Positions 7,730-15,283 of a stretch of 24,922 nt of DNA are shown one piece after another. Within the stretch, counting starts at the first letter, position 1. Each line of letters opens with the position of its first letter. The stretch comes from DASVXQ01 sp046727955. GTDB lineage: Bacteria > Actinomycetota > CALGFH01. The notes under the pieces were generated by a model. The model was not told where the DNA came from, ran no database searches, and saw only the letters and a program-made list of their open reading frames with translations. The position numbers and the translations under genes are program-made. Location: NCBI GenBank assembly GCA_046727955.1, contig JBKPDO010000060.1:1-24922 (forward strand), given 5' to 3'.

Positions 7730-7903
7730 TCAGCTCTTGGCATACCGGCATGCCAAGGAAGCAAAGACGATTACGGCGATCGCTCCGCTGATGTAGATCA
7801 GCGAGTTGATGGTGTGGCCAGCAGCGAACAGGCGAGGGAGCACGACCACGACGAATGCAGACACGGCGAGCCCGACGTGCGTCCAGTAGTCGTTCGGTTC
7901 CAT
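7730..7903 (-). CDS. 57-residue membrane protein
   Basis: It starts at ATG 7901-7903 (MEPNDYWTHVGLAVSAFVVV), with GGGAGGCG upstream. Two hydrophobic helices, VGLAVSAFVVVVLPRLFAA and INSLIYISGAIAVIVFASLA, are separated by a short AGHT loop, and the protein ends CRYAKS. A longer reading to 8014 adds a stretch with no membrane-protein character and is not preferred. It is the first gene of the unit containing the two broken paralogs (4 bp to copy B), and may be a small subunit of whatever complex they formed. The family is not recognised. Confidence 0.75.
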   Translation of the reverse strand: MEPNDYWTHVGLAVSAFVVVVLPRLFAAGHTINSLIYISGAIAVIVFASLACRYAKS

Positions 7904-8771
7904 GTGCGCCTCCCGGTGATTCGCCTCCCAGGGATTCGTCCAGAGACCTCTGCTGCAGCAGCCCTGTGTCGCGGATCCAAGCCCGATGGCCGGGCAGGCA
8001 GACAGCACCAGCATGTGCTGAGAAGGTGAAGCGCGCCCAAATCGTGGCTAAAGAATCCCGAAAGTCCCGCGCTGGCCGGGGCCGGGAGTGGCGTGGGCGA
8101 GCCGCTGGCCGCTGCGCGTCATCGGCCGTCCGAGGCGGGCGTCACGCCGATCCGGGCGATCGTGTCGGTGCCGAATGCCGCGAGTGGGTGGGTGAGCCCG
8201 AGACGCGCCCAGACCAGGGGCGGCACCGAGATGTCGGCCAGGTACAGCGGCACTGTTGCATCTGAAGGAAGGACGTCGCCGATGAGGACCGAAATGGAGG
8301 CTTTTCCCGCCCGGAGCGCCATGAGAACTTCCCAAAGCCGTCGATCAGGGATGTGATCCGTGACGTTCAGAGGGTCCAGTGGAGGATGTCGACAGCGCTG
8401 ATCGCCAGATGCAACAGTGCCCTGCGGCTTGGTGCGCGATGCGGTTGAGGCGTGCTGGTCTGGTAGGTCCGGCTGGTGGTTGCGCAGGGTGGGCTGCCCG
8501 GTCAGAGACCGGGCTGGTGATGGCCGGGTGGGTCTTGGCGCTCGATGAGCCGATCAGACTGCGCGGGCGGCGAACTGGACGGTGACCGTGCGACGCCCGG
8601 GAACTCCACGAGCACGGCGTCGAGCCTCACAGGGTTGGATGCGGGCTTCGTGTTCGCGACCCGCTGGAGACGGTTGATGGCGACTTGGTTCTTCTCCGAC
8701 GAGGAGCTCGTCCGCCTGCCAACGTTGCTGGCCGAGAGCAGTCTGACGAGCGCTTCCTGACGCCCTTTGAG
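7904..8771. other. 868-bp region without a convincing gene
   Basis: Short frames exist here, such as minus-strand 8119-8322 (MALRAGKASISVLIGDVLP) and plus-strand 8545-8760, but none has a good ribosome-binding site together with a recognisable domain. The region contains a 16-bp inverted repeat (8249-8264 and 8406-8421) that looks like mobile-element debris. The promoter of the 57-residue protein gene should lie just above 7903; a second GGGAGGCG is present 16 bp before the real ribosome-binding site. I see no clear -35/-10 pair. This looks like decayed DNA between two accessory blocks. Confidence 0.5.
8249..8421. repeat. Small element or scar bounded by perfect 16-bp inverted repeats
   Basis: GGCACTGTTGCATCTG at 8249-8264 is repeated in reverse complement at 8406-8421, both pointing inward across 173 bp. 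GGCACTGTTGCA is identical to the outer 12 bases of IS26, the best-known IS6-family end. No transposase and no 8-bp duplication (GGTACAGC against CTGCGGCT) is present. It may be a deletion derivative or a non-autonomous element. Confidence 0.5.
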
Positions 8772-11279
8772 CTATGGGAGTCGCTGCAAGCGGATGTTCC
8801 GAAACGCGACCCGGCCGGTGTGCGATTGCAGGCCGAGGAATCCGGAGCTGAGATCGGGGGCGCCAGGCTGGCCTCGTGCCGGGTTGGTGTTGGTGAACGT
8901 GCTGGTCTGGTTGCCGTCCAGGCTGACGGTGTACTGGTCACCGGCGACCCGGATCTCCAGCGCGTGCCAGGTCAGCGGGGTCAGTGGTGGGGGCTTGGTG
9001 TAGGCCTGCTGGCCACCGCCCGGGCCGATGGGGATGCCGTAGATGGCGCCGGTGCGGTGCAGGTCCAGCCCGTCGGGGATGCCGCGGGCCGGGTCGCCGC
9101 GGGCCGGGTCGTCGAGCTGCACCTCAAAGCCGGTGTCGACCGCGACGAAGGCCTTGTTGTCGTACACGGAGCTCCTGGCCGGGTCAGCGGGGTCGGGGAC
9201 GCGCCGCAGCGGGTTGCGGAAGCGCACGAAGACCCCGGAGTTCTCGTCGCCGCTGTGGATGCGAACGTCAAGCCGGAGCACGAAGTCGGCGAAGTTCTCC
9301 GCGGCGTAGGACAGCAGCCCCAGGCCGGGGCCTGGCTGGGCGACGATCATCCCGTCCACCAGCGAGAAGCTGCCCCCACCGACCGCCTGCCACCTGGCAA
9401 AGGTGGTGTCGGTGCCGTCAAACAGCGCGGCGAACCCGGCCTCCACCGCCGGCGCCGCCGCGGTGGCCAGCGGCACCCGGTCGGCGGTCCGGCGGGCCAA
9501 CGCCAGCCCCGACAGCACGGGGTTGGGGGAGCCCATGGTGGGCAGCAGGCACGGGCCCAACGCGAACAGGTTGCCCACCTCGTGGAAGCGACCGAGGTCG
9601 TCGGTGACCGAGGACGCAGGATCGTCGCCCATCCACAGCGTCCCCGCCTCGTGGTGGGTGGAGCTCAGCGGGTCGCGCCGCTGGTCGGGGCCGGGCGCGC
9701 TGGCCTGCCAGACCGCCCCCGGGCTCTGATCGGACAGGTACTCGATCGGGCCGGCGCCGGCGAAGATGCGGGCGAGCTGGTCGCAGGCGGCGTCCATGGC
9801 GTCCCACAGCCTGAGGTGCCGTGAGCCGGCCGGGCCGACGTCCAGGCGGACCATCGCGCGGGGCATGCCGTAGTCGAACGGCCCCTGCGGGCCCCCGGTG
9901 GTGATCCGGTTGGGCGTGGTGGCGGTGCGGTCCTCGGCGATCTCGGCGATGCCCCGCAGGGTGACGACCACCCAGGCGTCGGTGAGGCCTTGGAAGCGGT
10001 GCAGCAGGTCGATGTCGGGGACCTTCTTGAACAGCTCCACCTCGGAGTTGCGGGCCATCTCCCCCACGCCGGAGGCGGTGAGCTGCACGTGGAAGTAGCC
10101 GGTGTCGCCGCCGCCAAGGTCGCAGATGCCCTTGACGAACAGCGCCGAGACCTGCAGTTCCCGGGTCTCGGGATGCAGGTTGACGTCGAGGGCTTGGCCG
10201 AAGGCGCTGCGGGGCACGCGGAAGGTGAGGTTGGAGCGCATGTGGGCCATGAGGTTGCGGCCGACGAGCTGGTGGGGGTCGTAGCCGCGGGCGCGGTCGA
10301 GGGTGTTGAGCGCCATGCGGGTGTTCTCGATCGTGCCCAGGCCGAGGAAGACCAGCCCGTCGGGTGGCACGGCCAGGTCGCCGCGGCTGGTGCGGATGCG
10401 GGTGATGCGGTCGCCGGCGGCGTCCAGGGCGATGACGTGGGTGTTGTCGAGCACCATGAACCGCTTGCGGACGTTGTTGGGCAGCACGTTCTCGTCGTTG
10501 GCCAGGCGGCTGACCCGCACCAGCAGCGGCACCACGCTGAACTTGTTGAACGGCAGGAAGCCGGGCCGTGGCGAGGTGGATTCCACCGCCAGCGGCGCCT
10601 CCAGGTCGGCCTGGCTGGCCAGCGCGCCGCGGCTGCCGCTGAGCGTGGTCGGGCCGGCTGGGCGGCCGGTGAGGCCGGCAAACAGCCGGGCGCGCATGGC
10701 GTCGTGCAGGGCACCGACGATGAAGTCGTTGGGGTCGGCCGCGCCGACCTGCTCGGCCGCAAGGTCCAGGTAGGACAGGGTGCGCACGCCGCCGGCGGCG
10801 GGGATCGTCAGCACGGGCTGGAGCAGGTCGTCGCGGGTGGTGGCCGGCCAGGGCGGGGTGGGGATCTCCGCGGGCAGAAAATGCGGCGACCAGCCGCCCC
10901 AGAAGACCGAGCGGCCGCCCAGGCAGTAGGCCAGCCCGGGGAACGTCTGATCTTGGGGCTGGGGGCTGTCGGAGTTCCAGGGCACGCCCCAGACCTCGTC
11001 GGTGCCAAGCGAGGGCAGGTTCTGCACGTGCTCGGGCAGCGCCAGCGGCCCGGCCTCAATCAGCAGGATCCGGCGGGCACGGGTGTGGTCGTTGGAGAAC
11101 AGCCGGGAGGCCAGGGCCGGCCCAAAGGTGCCGCCCCCGAGGATGAAGACGTCGAACGGCCGGGCGTGCGAGTCCAGCGCCTGATCCTGGCTGTCGGTGA
11201 CCTCTTGCCAGGTGTTGGCGGTGTAGCGGCCGAGGACGTCCAGGGTGAACGTGGTCCGCTCGGTCAGCAGTGCCGTCAC
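8772..11279 (-). CDS. GMC oxidoreductase fused to a C-terminal DUF1080 (3-keto-disaccharide hydrolase-like) domain
   Basis: 835 residues from GTG 11277-11279, with GGAGGAG 6 bp upstream. Residues 43-60 (DVFILGGGTFGPALASRL) are the FAD-binding beta-alpha-beta motif, with the acidic end LLIEAG about 20 residues on and a CLGGRSVFWGGWSPHF block typical of GMC enzymes near 120. The GMC C-terminal region carries HHEAGTLWMG near 540 and NLFALGPCLLPTMGSPNPV, ending about 600. Residues from about 618 (FAALFDGTDTTFARWQAVGG) to the end form a beta-sandwich with GDENSGVFVRFRNP, EVQLDD and WHALEIRVAGDQYTVSLDG, the DUF1080 pattern. GMC enzymes oxidise alcohols or sugars with FAD; DUF1080 proteins act on keto-sugars or bind glycans. 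No export signal is visible. It is the last gene in the long minus-strand series but is 234 bp from its neighbour, so it may have its own promoter. Confidence 0.88.
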   Translation of the reverse strand: MTALLTERTTFTLDVLGRYTANTWQEVTDSQDQALDSHARPFDVFILGGGTFGPALASRLFSNDHTRARRILLIEAGPLALPEHVQNLPSLGTDEVWGVPWNSDSPQPQDQTFPGLAYCLGGRSVFWGGWSPHFLPAEIPTPPWPATTRDDLLQPVLTIPAAGGVRTLSYLDLAAEQVGAADPNDFIVGALHDAMRARLFAGLTGRPAGPTTLSGSRGALASQADLEAPLAVESTSPRPGFLPFNKFSVVPLLVRVSRLANDENVLPNNVRKRFMVLDNTHVIALDAAGDRITRIRTSRGDLAVPPDGLVFLGLGTIENTRMALNTLDRARGYDPHQLVGRNLMAHMRSNLTFRVPRSAFGQALDVNLHPETRELQVSALFVKGICDLGGGDTGYFHVQLTASGVGEMARNSEVELFKKVPDIDLLHRFQGLTDAWVVVTLRGIAEIAEDRTATTPNRITTGGPQGPFDYGMPRAMVRLDVGPAGSRHLRLWDAMDAACDQLARIFAGAGPIEYLSDQSPGAVWQASAPGPDQRRDPLSSTHHEAGTLWMGDDPASSVTDDLGRFHEVGNLFALGPCLLPTMGSPNPVLSGLALARRTADRVPLATAAAPAVEAGFAALFDGTDTTFARWQAVGGGSFSLVDGMIVAQPGPGLGLLSYAAENFADFVLRLDVRIHSGDENSGVFVRFRNPLRRVPDPADPARSSVYDNKAFVAVDTGFEVQLDDPARGDPARGIPDGLDLHRTGAIYGIPIGPGGGQQAYTKPPPLTPLTWHALEIRVAGDQYTVSLDGNQTSTFTNTNPARGQPGAPDLSSGFLGLQSHTGRVAFRNIRLQRLP

Positions 11280-11513
11280 CGGATCTCCTCCCCCAGCAGC
11301 TCATGCTGCCGAAATGCACCAAGCGCCGAGTATCCCGCAAGAACGCCGGTTTGCCTACCGTGGCGTTGTCTTCTTCGCCGCTGCTGCCGGGACCTGCGCA
11401 GCGCGTCAGCAAGACAGCAGCACCGCGAGCCGCGATCGGGGCAGGCATGGCAGTCCGGCATACTCCAGTTGCGCGGGCTCCAAGATGTTGTCCTGCTGGC
11501 GCGGACGCCGAGT

Positions 11514-12095
11514 CTACAGGCCGGGCGGGAAGGCGTAGGTGGACGGGACCGTGGGGTGGGCGCTGGCCAGCCCCACCCAGACCAGGTCCTCGTCGTGCTG
11601 GGCGAATCGCAGCGCGGCGCGGTCGCCGGTGACCGGCTGGCCGTTGCGGAACACCCGCAGCACCTCCCTCGGGGCGAGGCGGTGTGGGCCGACCTGGTGG
11701 GCCGACAGCGGCTGGCCCCATTCGGTGAACAGCTGCCCCAGGGTGTAGGGGATGTCAGCCTGGGACTCGATGTGGATCACCCCGGAGCCATCGTGGGTGT
11801 GCAGCGGGGAGATCCGCTGCCGCCGGATGTCGATGCCAAGCCCGGCGGGCACCGCCACGGGCCGACCGGCGATGCGCACGTCCAGGTGGGCGTGGTAGTG
11901 GACCGCGAGCATCTCCTGGCCGAGCATGGGCAGGCCGGCTTGGGTGGCGGCGGCCGAGGCGTCGGCGGGCGGCTGCCAGCTCGTGGAGGCGGCAATGGCC
12001 GCTGGTCGGGGGCTGCTGGTGGCGGTGGCGGCGCTGGTGGTCGCGGGGCCCGGGTGTTGCCGCGCGGTGGTCGTGCAGGCGGCCAGCAGGAGCAC
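11514..12095 (-). CDS. His-rich secreted lipoprotein of unknown function
   Basis: The frame contains a lipobox LLLAAC followed by a Thr/Ser/Ala-rich linker and a globular part with HYHAHLDVRIAGRPVAVPAG, then ISPLHTHDGSGVIHIES and TLGQLFTEWGQPL. The clustered histidines (HYHAH, HTHD, IHI) suggest metal binding at the outer face of the membrane. I recognise the pattern from actinobacterial hypothetical proteins but know no function. The annotated GTG (12093-12095) lies inside the hydrophobic signal core. Reading further upstream adds a basic n-region (about 41 residues, including RVPRVPRVP), and AAGGAGGAG stands 7 bp before an in-frame ATC at 12216-12218, with no ATG, GTG or TTG between. The true start is therefore either a rare ATC or has been lost. 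It follows chrA by about 55 bp, in the same direction. Confidence 0.75.
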   Translation of the reverse strand: MLLLAACTTTARQHPGPATTSAATATSSPRPAAIAASTSWQPPADASAAATQAGLPMLGQEMLAVHYHAHLDVRIAGRPVAVPAGLGIDIRRQRISPLHTHDGSGVIHIESQADIPYTLGQLFTEWGQPLSAHQVGPHRLAPREVLRVFRNGQPVTGDRAALRFAQHDEDLVWVGLASAHPTVPSTYAFPPGL

Positions 12096-12170
12096 ACCGG
12101 CAGCGGCGGTCGCCGTGACCGATGCGACGCTCCGGCTCCGGCTGGGGCGGTCGCCTGACGACGCGGCGTG

Positions 12171-12197
12171 CGGGACGCGCGGGACGCGCGGGACGCG
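12171..12197. repeat. Three tandem copies of a 9-bp unit in the lipoprotein signal region
   Basis: CGGGACGCG is repeated exactly three times. On the minus strand, in the extended lipoprotein frame, it encodes the repeat RVP-RVP-RVP in the basic n-region. In-frame 9-bp units allow length change without breaking the frame. Confidence 0.85.
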
Positions 12198-12273
12198 CCG
12201 GATGGCTGGGCGGGTGATGGTGGCTCTCCTCCTTCGGATGTGCAGGTGGATGCCAGGGTGGCTGTTGGGCGGC

Positions 12274-13560
12274 TCAATGCAGGACCAGGCCCACGATCGC
12301 GCCGGCCAGCACGATCAGCGGCTCTTTGACCTTGAACCGCCACAGCAGCCCAAGGCTGACCAGCGCGATCATGATGGTGGGCAGGTCGGTTATGGCCTGG
12401 CGGGTCAGCACCACCGTGGCGCCGGCGATGGCGCCGGCGGCCGCCGCGGTGGCGCCTTTGACGAACGCTCGGACCTGCGGGTTGTCGGTGTGGCGCAGAA
12501 ACCAGCGGCCCGGCAGGACCACGCCCAGCCAGATGGGGGTGAAGATCGCCACGGTGGCGACCAGCGCGCCGGGCAAGCCGCCCACCAGGTAGCCGATGAA
12601 CGCCGCGGTGATCACCACCGGGCCGGGGGTGATCAGCCCCATGGCGACCGCGTCCAGGAACTGCCGCTGGGTGAGCCAGTGGTGCTGGTGCACGACCCCC
12701 TCGCGCAGGAACGGCACGACCGCCAGGCCCGAGCCGAAGATGAACGCGCCCGCTTTGAGGAAGAACAGGCCCAGTGCCACCAGCGTGCCGGCGGTGGCGA
12801 CCCCGAGGGTGGTGGTCACCGTCGAGGTGGAGGTGGCGGTGGCGGCGGGCAGCGGCAGCGGGGCCAGTATGATTGCGGCCGAGCGGCCACGCCGACGGGC
12901 CAGGCGCAGCACCCTCCCCAGGGCCCTCCGCACGGGCCTGGGTGGGGCGTCGAGGGAGATCATGACCAGCCCGGCGGCGACGAACAGCACCGCGAGCTCG
13001 GCGCCGGTGATCGCGGTGACCGCCCCGATCACCAGCGAGATGGCCCACAGGCGGCCGTCGCGGCGGTTGGTGAGCCGGGCGAGCTTGACCGCGGCGATGG
13101 CGATGATGGCCATCACCCCGGGCGCGATGCCGTAAAACAGCGACTGGACCACCTGCAGGCCCTGGTAGCGCACGTAGACCGCGGCGACGGCGACCACCAG
13201 CACAAACGACGGGGCGATGAAGGGGATGGCGACCAGGAACGCGCCGAGGGGGCCGCGTTGCAGGTAGCCGACCCACATGGCGACCTGGGCGGCCAGCGGG
13301 CCGGGCATGGTCTGGCCGAGGGCGACGCCGTTGAGGAAGTCCTGGCGGTCCAGCCAGCCGCGCCGCTCGACCAGGTCGCGCTGCATGTAGCCGACGGTGG
13401 CGATCGGCCCGCCAAAGCCCCAGGTGCCAAGCCCCAGGAAGTACCCAAGGACTGCCCGTAGGCCAGGCCGCCTGGTGGGTCCCTGGTCGGCGTCGTGATC
13501 GTTGCCAGCGGCGCCGCCCGGGCTTGGAGGCGGCGGTGGCGGTGGAGTGGGATCACGCAT
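12274..13560 (-). CDS. chrA: ChrA chromate transporter (CHR family, two-domain form)
   Basis: 428 residues from ATG 13558-13560 (GGGAG about 8 bp upstream), with a proline-rich cytosolic start. It shows both repeats of long-chain CHR proteins. The first half has GYFLGLGTWGFGGPIATVGY, DFLNGVALGQTMPGPLAAQ and WVGYLQRGPLGA; the second half has GLFFLKAGAFIFGSGLAVVP, LDAVAMGLITPGPVVITAAF and GYLVGG. About ten to twelve hydrophobic segments fit the family. Known members export chromate driven by the proton-motive force. Before the IS630 insertion it began 18 bp after the stop of the small membrane protein (14870-15241), so it belongs to the long chr series; the IS now separates them and may impose polarity. 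The gene itself looks intact. Confidence 0.93.
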   Translation of the reverse strand: MRDPTPPPPPPPSPGGAAGNDHDADQGPTRRPGLRAVLGYFLGLGTWGFGGPIATVGYMQRDLVERRGWLDRQDFLNGVALGQTMPGPLAAQVAMWVGYLQRGPLGAFLVAIPFIAPSFVLVVAVAAVYVRYQGLQVVQSLFYGIAPGVMAIIAIAAVKLARLTNRRDGRLWAISLVIGAVTAITGAELAVLFVAAGLVMISLDAPPRPVRRALGRVLRLARRRGRSAAIILAPLPLPAATATSTSTVTTTLGVATAGTLVALGLFFLKAGAFIFGSGLAVVPFLREGVVHQHHWLTQRQFLDAVAMGLITPGPVVITAAFIGYLVGGLPGALVATVAIFTPIWLGVVLPGRWFLRHTDNPQVRAFVKGATAAAAGAIAGATVVLTRQAITDLPTIMIALVSLGLLWRFKVKEPLIVLAGAIVGLVLH

Positions 13561-13600
13561 GGCAACGACTCCCGGAGGCTGCTAAATGCTTCCTGGGAGT

Positions 13601-14793
13601 TCATGCTGCATGGTTGAGTACCTCTGCGGTCGCCGGCAGGTGATCGAGCGCGAACGGGCTGCCGATCTGCGACAGCACCTGCGCTGGGGTGATCGTGTGC
13701 GCCCACCGCTCGGCGTCGGCCAGCAGCTCGGCCAGGGTGGTGCGCTGGTGGGTGTGGGTGACACTGCGGCGCAGGGCCCGCCACAGCCACTCGATGCGGT
13801 TGGCGTCGGGGTCGTAGGTGGGGTGTAGACCAGCACCAGCTGCTCGCCCAGCTCTTCCAGCAGCGCGCGCAGCAGCCGCGAGCCCTTGGGGGTGTGGATG
13901 CCGAGGTTGTCCAGGATCACCATGGCGATCCGCCCACGGGAGCGGGAGCGGTCGGCGGCGCGGCGGCGCGCGGCGGCCGTCGGCCAGCGCGAAGTCCAGG
14001 TGGCCGTCGCGCCAGCCCACCAGCCCAAAGCCGTACCGCTTGGCGTTGTTGCCGGGGGCCTGCACCAGCCGCTGCCCGGGCCGGCCGGCGCGGGACCACA
14101 CCCGGGTCAGGGTCGGGTGCAAGGCCACCTCGACCTCGTCTTGCAGGTACAGGTCCGCGCGGGCAAGCAGCCCCAACAGCCGGGGCAGGTCCTCGGGGAA
14201 CAGGTCATCGGCCAGGGTCGCATCGGGGATCAGGCAAGCTGCGGGTGGAGGCACCGCTGATGCGGCGGCCCCAAGCAGCGCCTCCACCCTCAGCCGTTTT
14301 TTGCCCACCCCGGCTGGGCCTGCGCCTTGCGCGACAGCACCCAGCGGGGCCGCTTGCACACAAACCCCGCCCGGTGCAACACGATCCGCACCGTCTCGAT
14401 CCCCGCCCGGTGCCCGGTCACCCCGGCCAGGTGGTCGGCCAGCAGCCGACAGGTCCACAGCGCACTGTCCACCCCGACCGAACGCGGGTCCTGGTCGGCG
14501 ACCCGGACCAGCTCGGCCTCCCATTCGGGCGGGTAGTGGGGCGGCTGGCCAGGGTGGGGCCGATGCGGCACCGCGTCGGGACCTTGGGCCAGGTAGCGGT
14601 TGAGCACCCGGCGCACGGTGTCGGGGCTGCGCCGCACCACCGGGGCGACCTGCGCGGCGGTCTGGCCCTGGGCGGCAAGCAGCACCATCTGGTAGCGGGT
14701 ACGGGTCTCGGCGTCGCGGGTGGCTTGGTAGCGGCGTTCCAGCTCGGCCTGTTCGGCCGGGTCCAGGCGCACGCGCAGCGGCGGCAGCGCCAT
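13601..14793 (-). pseudogene. IS630-family transposase, frame-disrupted
   Basis: It starts at ATG 14791-14793 (MALPPLRVRLDPAEQAELER) with an HTH region (QGQTAAQVAPVVRRSPDTVRRVLNRYLAQG) and a winged part to WVLSRKAQAQPGWA. The frame then shifts by -1 at AAAAAAC (14296-14302) to KKRLRVEALLG and the DDE core (ADLYLQDEVEVALHPTLTRV, with Asp at LQDE). A further shift near 13945-13980, in a GCC/GCG-rich tract, leads to IAMVILDNLGIHTPKG (second Asp), and a last shift at 13820-13823 (one C missing) leads to YDPDANRIEWLW (the catalytic Glu). The first shift looks programmed; the other two look like indels or sequencing errors. All catalytic residues can be found, so the IS was recently active. Confidence 0.82.
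14296..14302 (-). promoter_or_regulatory. Candidate -1 ribosomal frameshift site (A AAA AAC)
   Basis: In the zero frame of the IS630 transposase the codons are GCA AAA AAC GGC TGA, placing the canonical slippery heptamer A_AAA_AAC two codons before the first-frame stop (TGA at 14290-14292). A -1 slip gives AAA AAA CGG CTG and enters the frame of the catalytic domain. Frameshifting of this kind is known in several insertion-sequence families, including some IS630 members. Confidence 0.7.
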
Positions 14794-14869
14794 GATCGTC
14801 CCCCTTGCGGTCAGGAGTGATGACCATGCCCATTGTCCACTGCTCCACGCACCAACTCACAGGAAGCAT

Positions 14870-15241
14870 TTAGAGGATGAAGATGTCGACGATGGCGGCG
14901 ACCAGCCCGGCGGTGGCGGCCGCGCCCACGACCCGACCGGCGGGCTCCCGCCGGCCGGTCAGCGCGAGCGCCGCGGCGGCCACCGCGAAGGCGAGCACGC
15001 CGCTGCCGGCGTCGGCCCAGCTCAGCGCGAGCAGCGGCGCGTCGGTGTTGAACCCGCGGGCGTGGGTGGCGTCCAGGGTGAGGTTCCAGGCGACGAAGCC
15101 GGCCGTGGTGGCCAGCCCGGCGATGGCCCAGCGCTCCTGCGGCCGCGCCCAGCGGCGGCTCCACGGCAGTCCGGCCAGGGCCAGCGCGGCGGCGACGCCA
15201 GCGAGGAGGGCGTAGATGACGATGTCGCGGACGGCGAACAC
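14870..15241 (-). CDS. Small membrane protein of the chr operon, about four helices
   Basis: 123 residues from GTG 15239-15241 (GGAG a few bases upstream). Hydrophobic segments: VIYALLAGVAAALALAGLP, AIAGLATTAGFVAWNLTLDA, SGVLAFAVAAAALALTG, and VGAAATAGLVAAIVDIFIL. A THARGFNTDAPLLALSWADA loop separates the second and third. I do not know the family. It lies between the second ChrB-type gene (42 bp upstream) and chrA, so a role in chromate or related anion handling is inferred from position. Its stop codon TAA is half host, half insertion: the IS630 element inserted at the TA of what had been TAG, so the protein is unchanged. Confidence 0.8.
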   Translation of the reverse strand: MFAVRDIVIYALLAGVAAALALAGLPWSRRWARPQERWAIAGLATTAGFVAWNLTLDATHARGFNTDAPLLALSWADAGSGVLAFAVAAAALALTGRREPAGRVVGAAATAGLVAAIVDIFIL

Positions 15242-15283
15242 GGGCGGCTCCGATCGGTGGCGAGTCGTGCTGGGGCCGGATCG

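Larger units (their letters stand above)
13585..14870 (-). mobile_element. IS630-family insertion sequence
   Basis: 1286 bp with terminal inverted repeats: AATGCTTCCTGGGAGTTC inward from 13585 and AATGCTTCCTGTGAGTTG inward from 14870. TA dinucleotides lie at 13583-13584 and 14871-14872, the target duplication expected for the IS630/Tc1 group. It encodes a transposase in several frames. It sits in the stop codon of the 123-residue protein gene, upstream of chrA. Confidence 0.87.

Noticed and set aside
8119..8322. Minus-strand ORF of 67 codons in the gene-poor region
   Set aside because: It reads smoothly (PLYLADISVPPLVWARLGL) but crosses one of the 16-bp inverted repeats, has no ribosome-binding site and no family I know. 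It could be a gene fragment; support is too weak.
8627..8760. Plus-strand reading MATWFFSDEELVRL, similar to the start of Tn3-type DUF4158 transposases
   Set aside because: The resemblance covers about ten residues and then fails; no further Tn3 sequence or 38-bp repeat is visible.
9990..12158. A 722-codon plus-strand open frame
   Set aside because: It lies antisense to the GMC oxidoreductase and the lipoprotein, both with clear domains. Its composition (Gly, Arg, Val, Gln-rich) is that of a GC-rich shadow frame.
11926..13461. A 511-codon plus-strand open frame rich in Asp, Gly, Arg and Gln
   Set aside because: It is antisense to chrA, has low-complexity composition and no domain.
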